From Quercus robur (lineage: Eukaryota; Streptophyta; Magnoliopsida; Fagales; Fagaceae), in NCBI RefSeq assembly GCF_932294415.1, contig NC_065535.1, forward strand, positions 9,605,282 through 9,669,281: a DNA stretch of 64,000 nt. Reading direction: 5' to 3'. Below the pieces are notes generated by a model, which saw only the letters and a program-made list of their open reading frames with translations, was not told where the DNA came from and did no database searches. Position numbers and translations under genes: made by a program. How positions within the stretch are numbered: the stretch's first letter is position 1; every line of letters begins with the position of its first letter. Shown here piece by piece: positions 1-8,979 of the stretch.

Positions 1-60
1 GCACTTATGTATATTCTATTACTGAATGAAATGCAATACAATTATTCTGTATTTCTAACA
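1..60 (+). repeat. 3' end of the copia 5' LTR
   Basis: These 60 bases match 4265-4324 with one difference and end in CTAACA just before the primer site. The rest of this LTR lies outside the window, so the left target-site duplication cannot be checked. Confidence 0.92.
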
Positions 61-73
61 TGGTATCAGAGCC
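61..73 (+). other. copia primer binding site (initiator tRNA-Met type)
   Basis: TGGTATCAGAGCC follows the LTR terminal CA directly. This is the usual copia primer site, complementary to the 3' end of plant initiator methionine tRNA. Confidence 0.9.
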
Positions 74-437
74 ACTGCTCTAATCCTTTGGTGTGCTGCT
101 CTTAAGCAGTCTTGTCTTCTTGGGTGTCCTCTGCAGCCGTTTTTGTGAGCAGCACCGCTGCCTTCACCACGACTCCAGTACATCAAAGACCACTGCCTTG
201 CCGCCACCACCGCTTCCGCTTCTCCGATTAGACCACATATAGCATCATTGGAAAGTAGTCTCTCCGATCTGCCTTTCTGTGAAATTTCGTCTTCATCGGA
301 CCTTCCACGCGCCACCAAAGTTCTCGGCATCACTTGCACGCGCCACCACGCGCCGCCAAAACGCGTCACGCGCAGCCACGCGCCTCCTGTCTCAGTCACG
401 CGCCGCCATGCGCTCCCACGCGCCGGAACTTGTTCGC

Positions 438-592
438 TGACGTCATCATCCTGCCTGCTTACGTCAGCCCTAGTTGACGTCACCTACTTACGTCAGCGCC
501 ACATCATCTGCTGACGTAATCACCTGTTAGCCTGCTGACGTCATCCGTTGACTTTGACCAGGTTGACCGCTGACTTTTGACCAGAGTTGACT
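438..592 (+). promoter_or_regulatory. Cluster of TGACG/ACGTCA and W-box motifs in the copia leader
   Basis: Six TGACGT or ACGTCA sites (near 438, 461, 475, 489, 512 and 536) are followed by five TTGAC W-box cores (near 548, 554, 563, 577 and 587). TGACG is the core bound by TGA-type bZIP factors and TTGAC the core bound by WRKY factors. They lie between the primer site and the first recognisable Gag motif, downstream of a block rich in CACGCGCC (about 305-425). A function as a stress-responsive enhancer is inference. Confidence 0.5.
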
Positions 593-3500
593 TTTTGCAG
601 TCCGGGTCCTCCTTACCCAGTTTTTCGTGTAGATTTCATTTTTACGCTCCATTTTTGCATATTTTGCTTCTAAATGAGAAATAAGGACAGGTCTTCTTCT
701 TGTTGCAATAATCGTTGCCAACAATCCAGCAAACGTCTTTGCAGTTTTTGCAAACGTTTTAGCCACAATATTGAGACTTGCTATCATCGCAACAAATCAG
801 CTGTGTCTATATCCGCTGCTACTATTGCTAACACTGAGAGTGTCCAACCAATGGCTTCCGTCTCTGCACAGTCTAAGTCTTCAGGACGCACTTTCATCAT
901 GTCCACAGATGACCTTAAAAACATCATCGCCAATGTCATTCGTATGGTTGGTAATGCATCTTATTCCTCTTCTCTTTCAGCTTTATCTGGTATGTCTCCT
1001 TCCTCTTGGCTTATGGATTCTGCTTATTGCAATCACATGACTCCTCACTCGTCCTTATTTTCTGAACTTAAACCTGCACCACACCCTCTTAATATTCACA
1101 CAGCAAATGGTTCCACTATGTCTGGTCATAATATAGGTTCCATTTCAACTGCCAATCTCTCGGTTCCTAGTGTCTTTAATGTTCTTGACCTTTCTTACAA
1201 TTTATTTTTTGTGGGCCAATTAGTTGAGTTAGGTTATCGCATTATCTTTGATTATTCTGGGTGTATTGTGCATGATCCAAGGACGGGACAGGAGCTTGGA
1301 CCGGTCCCAGAGTTGGGCGTATGTTTCCCGTGGACAACCTTCGTCTTCCACTTGTTGCTCCTGTTTCTGTTGTTGCAGCTGCTGCAGTTTCTTCTACTCC
1401 TTCCCTTGCACTTTGGCATGCTCGACTTGGTCATGCATCTTCCTCTCGTGTACAACAATTGGCTTCTAGAGGTTTGTTAGGTTCAGTGAATACAAAAAAT
1501 TTTGATTGTATTTCATGTCAGTTAGGAAAACAACCAGCTTTGCCTTTCAATACTAGTGAATCAATATCTACTGATATCTTTGACCTTATTCATTCTGATG
1601 TTTGGGGGCCTTCCTTTGTCTCTAGTATTGGTGGGTCTCGATATTTTGTTGTCTTTGTTGATGATTACTCTCGCTATAGCTGGATTTTTAATATGAAACA
1701 TCGTTCTGAGTTATTGCAAGTATATTCTAATTTTGCAAAAATGGTTGAAACTCAATTTTCAAAACGTATCAAAATTTTTCGATCTGATAATGCTCTTGAG
1801 TACACTCAATATGCCTTCCAAGCTGCTTTGCATTCCTATGGCACTGTTCATCAACTAACTTGTCCAGGTACCTCTCAGCAAAATGGTAGAGCCAAACGAA
1901 AACTTCGTCATATTCTTGACACTGTTCGTGCTATTCTTCTCTCTGCCAAAGTTCCGGCTCCTTTTTGGGGTGAAGCTGCCCTTTATGCTGTTCATGCTAT
2001 TAATTGCATTCCAAGTCCTATTATTCTAAATCAAACTCCATATGAGCGCCTTTTTGGGTCACCTCCAGACTATCACCACCTTTGCTCCTTCGGTTCTGCT
2101 TGTTTCGTTCTTCTTCAGCCACATGGGCATAACAAACTTGAGCCTCAGTCAAGGTTTTGTTGTTTTCTTGGCTATGGCGAAACTCAAAAGGGGTATCGGT
2201 GTTATGATCCTGTCTCTCATTGTCTTTGTATCTCTCGCAATGTTGTCTTTTGGGAACATCGCTCCTTTGTCGAGCTCTCTCACTTCCGTGCCTTCCTATC
2301 TTCCTCCTCTGTTTTAGATCTTTTTCCAGATGAGGCACATATTCCTTCTGTAACTGCTCCTGATCCTCCTATAGTTGCTCCTGATCCACCTATAGACTTC
2401 TCTGTCCAACACCAGATACCTTTGATCCCTTTCCTAGTTCACCCTTTAATGAATAGGTGGAAGATGCACAGGTTGAAGACGAGCTACCCAACCCTGAGCT
2501 TGGGTCCCCTGCTCCTGCTCCGCCTGAAGATCTTGCACAAGACATTCCACCTCGTCACTTAACTCGGGTAAGATCCATTCCTACACATTTACTTGATTAT
2601 CATTGTTACACTGCCCTTGCTACACTGCATGAGCCTCACACCTATCGTGAGGCTTCCACTGACCCTTTATGGCAGATTGCAATGAAAGAGGAACTTGATG
2701 CATTATCTAAAAACCATACTTGGGATTTGGTGAATCTCCCCCCTGGAAATCTGTGGTTGGTTGTAAGTGGATCTACAAGATTAAGACTCGCTCTGATGGG
2801 TCCATTAAGCGCTACAAATCTCGTCTTGTTGCAAAAGGTTTTACACAGGAGTATGGGATTGATTATGAAGAGACCTTTACTCTAGTTGGTTGTATCTCAT
2901 TTGTTCGAGCTCTCTTAGCTATTGCTGCTGCCAGAAAATGGGACCTTTTTCAGATGGATGTCAAAAATGCATTCCTTAATGGGGATTTAAGTGAAGAAGT
3001 TTATATGCAACCTTCTCCTGGTCTCTCTGTTGAATCAAATAAGGTTTGTTACCTTCGGCGTGCTCTTTATGGCCTTAAACAAGCTCCACGAGCTTAGTTT
3101 GCCAAATTCAGCTCTACCATCTCTCGCTTAGGTTACATGGCCAGTCATTATGATTCTGTCTTATTTCTTCGTCGCACTGACAAAGACACTATTTTACTTC
3201 TCCTGTATGTGGATGATATGATCATAACTGGTGATGACCTCAGTGGCATTCAAGAACTCAAGGATTTTCTCAGTCAGCAGTTTGAGATGAAAGATCTTGG
3301 CCATCTCAGCTACTTCTTGGGTCTTGAAATCACTCATTCTACAGATGGACTTTATGTTACTCAAGCCAAGTATGCCTCTGAACTCTTGTCTCGAGCTGGA
3401 CTCACTGATAGCAAGACTGTTGACACTCCAGTTGAGCTTAATGTGCATCTGACTCCGTCAGGGGGGAAACCGTTGTCTAATCCCTCTCTTTACAGATGCT

Positions 3501-4169
3501 TGGTTGGCAGCCTAGTTTATCTCACTGTCACTCGTCCAGACATTTCCTATGCTGTTCATCAGGTGAGTCAGTATCTATCTGCTCCACGATCGACTCACTA
3601 TGCTGCTGTTCTGCATATTCTTCGATACCTAAAGGGCACTCTCTTCCATGATCTTTTCTACTCTGCTCAGTCTCCTCTTGTTCTTCGTGCATTTTCTGAT
3701 GCTGATTGGGCAGGAGATCCCATTGATTGCAGGTCCACCACTGGTTATTGCTTTCTTCTTGGTTCTTCTCTGATTTCTTGGCGAAGTAAGAAACAAACTC
3801 ATATGGCCCGCTCCAGTACTGAAGCAGAATATCATGCCCTTGCTGATACCACATTTGAGCTCCTTTGGCTACGATGGCTTCTTAAAGACTTAGGTGTATC
3901 CACATCCTCCACGACTCCTCTTTATTGTGATAACCAGAGTGCCATTCATATTGCTCACAATGATGTCTTCCATGAACAGACTAAACACATCGAGATCGAT
4001 TGTCATTTTATCCGTTATCATCTTGTCCATGGTGCTCTCAAGCTGATCTCAGTTTCTTCTAAAGATCAACTTGCAGATATCTTCACCAAGTCACATCCTA
4101 AGGGACATTTTCGCACTTTGGTTGACAACCTCAAGTTGGTCTCACATCCACCTTAAGTTTGAGGGGGGC

Positions 4170-4324
4170 TGTTAACGTGTATTAGGGTATGTGGGCTTTA
4201 GGCCCACCTTGTTTACTTGTATAGCACACTTACGTGTATTGCACACTCTGCCTCCTATATAAAGGCACTTATGTATATTCTATTACTGAATGAAATACAA
4301 TACAATTATTCTGTATTTCTAACA
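4170..4324 (+). repeat. copia 3' LTR
   Basis: The LTR begins TGTTAACG just after a polypurine tract (GAGGGGGGC) and ends CTAACA. At 155 bp it is short for a plant copia element. It contains a TATA-like CTATATAAA near 4254. Confidence 0.9.
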
Positions 4325-4382
4325 TAGGTAATACTTATTGTGTGGACTAATAAAAGGCTTAGTTCTCAAAGATCCAACATTC

Positions 4383-5125
4383 TTAGTCCCTAATTGGAAT
4401 AAAACTATGAGGACGTGGAGGAGGGTCGGACGTTCCCTTGCTAGGCCCAAATGGAGGATAGTGACCATTATTGGGCAAACCATGAGGAGGGGGAGGAGGG
4501 TCGGACGTTCCTTTGCTAGGCCCAGATGGAGGATAGTGGCCATTATTGCGCAAACCATGAGGAAGGGAAGGAGGGTCGAACGTTCCCTTGCTAGGCCCAG
4601 ATGGAGTATAGTGGCCATTATTAGGCAAACCATGAGGAGGGGGAGAAGGTTTGGACGTTCCCTTGCTAGGCCCAGACGGAGGATAGTGGCCATTATTGGG
4701 CAAACCACGAGAAGGAAGAGGAGGAGGGTCAGACGTTCCCTTGCTAGGCTCAGATGGAGGATAATGGCCTTTTTGGGCAAACCCTAAGGAGGTGGAGGAG
4801 AGGCATACATTCCCTTGCTAGGCCCAAATGGAGGAACATTACCATTTTTGGGCGAAATCTCAAAATTGATCCTCCCAAAATCTATATTCTCAAACTTTGA
4901 TGGAGCAAATATAGAAGGAGGCTTGTTAGGCGCAGAAGGAGGAACATGACCTTTTGCCAACATTTCTAATCTCACTCTCTCAAAAAGAGATATTTTTTCC
5001 ATTTTCAACATGCACCAAGTTGGAAGAAACCTTTCTCCATATGTTGGAAGCCTTCTACATTCGGTGGGAAAAGCAAGGACAATCAATAAGGTCAGCCATA
5101 ACAATTTTTGAGTGGTTACCACTAT
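4383..5125 (-). pseudogene. IDA-like secreted peptide precursor, copy A (multi-repeat, probably pseudogene)
   Basis: On the minus strand the reading frame starts with a hydrophobic secretion signal (VVTTQKLLWLTLLIVLAF). A first core, KGHVPPSAPNK, and a second, NGNVPPFGPSKG, each follow an RLEML or RINFEIS lead-in like that of copy C. IDA/IDL precursors are small secreted proteins whose C-terminal PPSAPSK-type peptide is released and read by HAESA-class LRR receptor kinases. Here a TAG at 4784-4786 ends the frame after SPPPP. Downstream, five tandem units encode a YPPSGPSKG-type core, and the last ends HSFIPIRD. The expected start codon is ATA where copies B and C have ATG. The first unit also lacks one base relative to the others, a change shared with copy B. 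The gene therefore looks dead, unless an unseen intron removes the stop. Confidence 0.7.
4405..4790 (-). repeat. 75-bp coding tandem repeat, five units (copy A)
   Basis: CGTTCCCTTGCTAGG (plus-strand sense, with small variants) recurs at 4431, 4506, 4581, 4656 and 4734, giving periods of 75, 75, 75 and 78. Each unit codes about 25 residues on the minus strand: HGLPNNGH, then YPPSGPSKG, then a TSDPPP-type proline run. All periods are multiples of three, so the frame is kept through the array. Confidence 0.9.
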
Positions 5126-5156
5126 CTTATTCAATGCTCGCTTTTCTATATGATTT

Positions 5157-5158
<2 letters not shown>

Positions 5159-5206
<48 letters not shown>
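5159..5206. repeat. (CT)n microsatellite upstream of copy A
   Basis: An uninterrupted run of TC dinucleotides lies about 35 bp upstream of the lost start of copy A, so it reads as GA on the coding strand. Copy B has the same run at the same place. Confidence 0.95.
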
Positions 5207-5209
<3 letters not shown>

Positions 5210-7257
5210 TGATGATTGACTTTCTCTCCATTAAGGGGTGATAATAAATTTTTTTTTTTTTTTGGAGAAAATGTAAATAAATTTTCTTTATAGTTTATAT
5301 TACATGAGTTTGCAAAAAAATTTTGTTTGGAGTTGATTACGCAATTATTATAAAGATAGATAATTATGCAATACAGCATTAGTGATAATAAATTTTCATG
5401 TACAAAAACAATAATTATTCAATCATGATATTAAATTTTATTTATATTCCCTTTTTTTAAGGAAAATTCTATATATTGCGTGATTAAGCAATCTTTAGAA
5501 GAAAAAAAAAAAGATCAAACAAATAATCTTTTATAAAGTTTTTCATACATTGCACAAGCTACCCTTTAGTTAGATGATTTTTTTGTTGACCTCGTAATAT
5601 TGTGCTATATAAGTTTTTGAAACCTTACAATTTCAAATATCAGTATTATTTTTTTAGATAAATTTAAATTTTATTATATATTTAAACCCTCCTTTAGTGA
5701 AACATGATATATTTTTTTAATTTAAGTTATAGAATATATGGTTTCATATACAAACAAAATTATAATCTAGATTATATAATTCCACGTTCAAATAAAATTA
5801 TAATAAATTCCTATTAATAACTACCATAATTATTAAATAATATATATAATTTTTAATTTGATATAAAAGGTCATCATAATTCATTTCCTTTTTCGTTTTA
5901 ATTCCTTAAATATTTGTATTAAGTATAAATAACATTACATATGATGCTAACTACCGTAACATTTGCTGGTAACCTATTTCACATTCTTTTTTGTTTTATT
6001 TATTTATTTTGGTTGGTTTCCTTTTTCATTTAAATTCTTTTTGTATTCACATTTGATAGTAATTTTTTTTTTTTTCGAGAAGCCATTTGATAGTAATATA
6101 ATTGTGGATAATTCCAACATGAAACTTGATGGTATTGTCCTTGTCTGCTCACTGGACCAATGGATGGCGTCAGAGTCAAAAATAGCATCGGATAACACTT
6201 TGGAATTGCCTTAAAAAGCTACTTACTTTTTTTTCTTCTTCTTTAATGGGAAAAAAACTACTAACTTGAACTTGTGACATTTTGCTGATTTACCAAATTT
6301 ACTGCTAATGAAGCAGCCAGAGAGTCACCTGTTGAGGCACTCGAAGGGAGTAGAATACCTTTTTTGTTTTTTTGTTTTTTTTTTTAAACAAACACACACA
6401 TATAAGGGAGAGGGAAAGAAGTTCTAACACAAAGACACACCATAACTCTATTTAAAAACCATGGTAATTTTTAAGGGAGGATGGGGCAAGTTAATGAATA
6501 CTTGACTGTGCAAAAAATATAGTATTGTTTGGTTGGATAGCGACATTAAAGTTGATGAATTCCAAGCTTTGGAGGTGTTCACTGAAACTATTGTTGATTG
6601 AATTGGTCCTTTCCTTCAAATTTGGTAAAATATTTGCATGCATATATATATATATATATATATTTGCGAAGTAGGGCTGTCATTAAACTAAACTATTTAT
6701 GAACAACTTAGGCTTAATTTGAGAAAAAACTTGTTTATATTTATTTATTTAGCGAATGAGTCAACCTTAAGTCTAAGCTTAAGCTCAATTATTAAATAAG
6801 TCGAGCTCAAACATTATAACATGCTCATGAACAAACTCATGAGTATAAGACTCAATTGAACTTTAAAGTATATGTAATATTATATATTAATTTATATGAA
6901 TACATGTTTGAAATATGCTCATATAGGGTTGAGATTTGATTGGGGAAGTCTATAAATAAGCTCATAAGATATCAAATTTATATTTATAATCTGTTGAAAT
7001 TTCAACAATTTATAAATATAAATACTATATATGTATATTGAAAAAAGTTAGAAAAGATTATTTATAATTTTTAATAATATGAGGTTAATAAACCTAATTT
7101 TTATAAGATTTTAAACAAATTTTTTTTATCTAATATATTCAAACCATATAATTTCAACTATAATTTAGTTATTAAGTATTAGCATTTACTTGTAAAGGAA
7201 AAAATAATTAATTGTAGTATTTACTATATATGGGAAAAGAAAAGAAAAATCAAATAG
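5207..7257. other. AT-rich intergenic DNA, no gene seen
   Basis: The first 750 bp belong to the duplicated flank shared with 20546-21318. The rest is AT-rich, with poly-T runs and an (AT)n run near 6642-6662. Open frames here are short and low complexity. One arm of an inverted repeat (6505-6632) is described separately. Confidence 0.6.
6505..6632 (+). repeat. Left arm of a long-range inverted repeat
   Basis: About 125 bp match the reverse complement of 9386-9516 with scattered differences, including TTGTTTGGTTGGATA, GATGAATTCCAA and GAATTGGTCCTTTCCTTCAA. The arms enclose peptide gene C and the orphan bL27 promoter copy. No coding capacity was recognised. Confidence 0.75.
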
Positions 7258-8125
7258 TTTGTAAATAAGTTCAAACTTGTGTTAACAAAAAAATGAACCA
7301 AATTTAACCAATCTTGAACTTTTAATACTCAATTTATCTCATTTATAGGTTTATTGCAAAGAGATTGAAGCAAACAAAAGGAGTCCGGGAGAGGGGGGGG
7401 GGGGGGCGGGAGTTATTTTATAATGAAATATTTATTTAGATTTTAGACTTTAGACATGCCTGTAATCAACCATAATTAAAATATTGGATAAACGACAAGT
7501 CGTTGAGCATAGTAAAGAATCCAATGAGTTGTAACTTGTATATTATTGAGTGCTTCACTACTTGCTTAACCAAAGCGAATTTGATCATAGCGTGAAGTCA
7601 ATACTATGAGAATTGGAGGAAGAGAAATAGCTCGCAATCAATCAATCAGTCACCACTAGCATATCCAATCGGACGGTCCAAGTAATTTCAATTTGAATCC
7701 ATAACTTAGGTAGGTGTTTTACTCTTCTCAAAAAAAAAAAAAAAAGTAGGTGTTTTACCATTTTTCTTTATTCAGATATTTTAAAACCCTTATTCTTCAA
7801 TGATATCCATTTCCATCGCTATTTGATTCAAAGTGGGGTTTCGAATTTTCAACAATGTTTTGATGAAGTCTCTTTGCTTAGCTGCTTTCACATTCAAAAC
7901 AATTGTTCATTGGTATATATGTGTAAATTTTTGTGTAGGTAAAACTTAGTATAGTTTTTTTGGTGTCGCATCTTAGATTCTCAAATTAAAGTTAATCATG
8001 TATTTGTATTGACTAATAAAGTATATGGTTGAAACTTAATTGACTTTGGGAAAAATAGCTTTAGTTTTGCTGCATTAATCAATACAACAATGTGGTTGAA
8101 TTTAATTGGAAAATCGAAGTTACAG
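7258..8125 (+). repeat. Orphan copy of the bL27m promoter and leader region
   Basis: This segment matches 27766-28504, the flank and first non-coding exon of the broken bL27m gene, with moderate divergence. Shared landmarks include ATCGGACGGTCCAAGTAATT, GGAAGAGAAATAGC and ATTCAAAACAATTGTTCATT, followed by a GTAT donor-like start of an intron. Similarity stops near 8125 and no bL27 coding exon follows. A poly-G run (7396-7406) and a poly-A run (7730-7744) are private to this copy. Confidence 0.8.
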
Positions 8126-8333
8126 AACCAAAGGAATTATGTACTTTTTGAAGGGGACACAAATTATTTTTCTCTAGCCCTTGGAAGATTCATAATCTCA
8201 TTAGATAATAGCAATATTCTTTCTTCAATTGGAGACTCCCAAACAATCAAATTGTTTAGCCCACAACTTGGCAATTCATAATAACCTTGGCAATTTATTA
8301 TTAGAATTGCATTTGTGCTATATGTTGACATAT

Positions 8334-8334
<1 letters not shown>

Positions 8335-8416
<82 letters not shown>
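8335..8416. repeat. (GA)n microsatellite 3' of peptide gene C
   Basis: About 40 GA units are followed by GCAAATACTA and GAATAAG. The same microsatellite and following bases flank copy B at 13560-13625, so the 3' flank was part of the ancestral duplicated unit. Confidence 0.95.
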
Positions 8417-8420
<4 letters not shown>

Positions 8421-8535
8421 AAATACTAAGAATAAGAAAGTTTATAACTTATTACACTATAAAATAGTAGAGTAGGTGCCGGGCATTGCTGAGTTGAAAC
8501 AAATAAAATGCTTGGTTCTTAGGGATCCAACATTC

Positions 8536-8844
8536 TTAGTGCCAAATGGGTGGGGGAGGAGAGCGATACGTATTGGGCCCAGATGGAGGAACATGGATAT
8601 TTCCGGGCAGCATCTCAAAATTGATCCTTCCAAGTGGATCATGGCCACGGCTAGGCCCAGATGGAGGAACAGGGACACTTCTTGGCAGCATCCCAAATCT
8701 CAGCCTTTGAAAATGAACCCTTTTTCCATTCTCAACATGCACCAAGTTGGTTTCTTGATCCGTTGAAAGCATTCTACCCTCAGTAGGAAATGCGAGGACA
8801 ATCACAAAGGTCACCCATAACAATTTTTGAGTGGTTACCACCAT
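8536..8844 (-). CDS. IDA-like secreted peptide precursor, copy C (intact, two motifs)
   Basis: This single-exon frame codes 102 residues. Residues 1-23 form a signal peptide (MVVTTQKLLW, a hydrophobic core, then a PTEGR-type end). Residues 47-68 read RLRFGMLPRS then VPVPPSGPSRGH, closely matching the IDA pattern of F-G-x-L-P-K/R, then V-P-I/V-P-P-S-A/G-P-S-K/R and H. A second, weaker copy at residues 73-94 has the same lead-in (RINFEMLPGN) and ends HVPPSGPNTYR. The protein closes with SPPPPIWH. IDA/IDL peptides are secreted, processed and hydroxylated on proline, and bind HAESA/HSL receptor kinases to control cell separation; several IDLs respond to stress. The ATG is preferred to an in-frame TTG nine bases upstream. 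Two motifs in one precursor is unusual, since the known members typically have one. A PIP-type peptide is the main alternative, because those also carry SGPS, but the VPPSGPSK/R context favours IDA-like. Confidence 0.82.
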   Translation of the reverse strand: MVVTTQKLLWVTFVIVLAFPTEGRMLSTDQETNLVHVENGKRVHFQRLRFGMLPRSVPVPPSGPSRGHDPLGRINFEMLPGNIHVPPSGPNTYRSPPPPIWH

Positions 8845-8963
8845 CTTGTTCAATGCGCACGGTTCTATCTCTTAGGCTAGTACTTTTGAAAACACTTGAA
8901 TATGAGAGTATTTTGGGAAATTAATAACTTAGTATTCACAACTTTGAAGGCTTTTAAACAATA

Positions 8964-8979
8964 AGTATATATATATAGA
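8964..8979 (-). promoter_or_regulatory. Possible TATA box of peptide gene C
   Basis: An AT run reading TATATATATACTT on the minus strand lies about 120 bp upstream of the gene C start codon, a reasonable distance for a short 5' UTR. AT runs are common in this window, so support is weak. Confidence 0.3.

Larger units (their letters stand above)
1..4324 (+). mobile_element. Ty1/copia LTR retrotransposon fossil, broken, left end cut by window edge
   Basis: The last 60 bp of a 5' LTR (1-60) are followed directly by a plant initiator-tRNA-Met type primer site, and a 155-bp 3' LTR closes the element at 4170-4324 behind a G-rich polypurine tract. Parts appear in copia order: a Gag zinc knuckle (about 738-780), an aspartic protease region (about 1000-1250), integrase with its HHCC part and catalytic core (about 1410-2330), reverse transcriptase with a YVDD box (about 2720-3270) and RNase H (about 3680-4090). 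Integrase before reverse transcriptase identifies copia rather than gypsy. The coding region is broken by a handful of changes (roughly three to five), so this is a fossil. The Gag part is very small. The 60 comparable LTR bases differ at one position, which suggests a fairly recent insertion, but the sample is tiny. The lineage within copia is not assigned. Confidence 0.93.
4326..5962. repeat. Duplicated segment, copy A
   Basis: This segment, containing peptide pseudogene A and its upstream flank, matches 13695-14398 plus 20205-21318. The match continues through the upstream CT microsatellite and 750 bp of AT-rich flank, ending at an ACTACCGTA shared with copy B (21310-21318). The copia element lies at its 3' end, where copy B keeps the ancestral flank. 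Confidence 0.85.

Noticed and set aside
4338-4787. Arg-rich repetitive frame on the plus strand
   Set aside because: It is the antisense shadow of the 75-bp peptide repeat; the signal peptide and motifs are on the minus strand.
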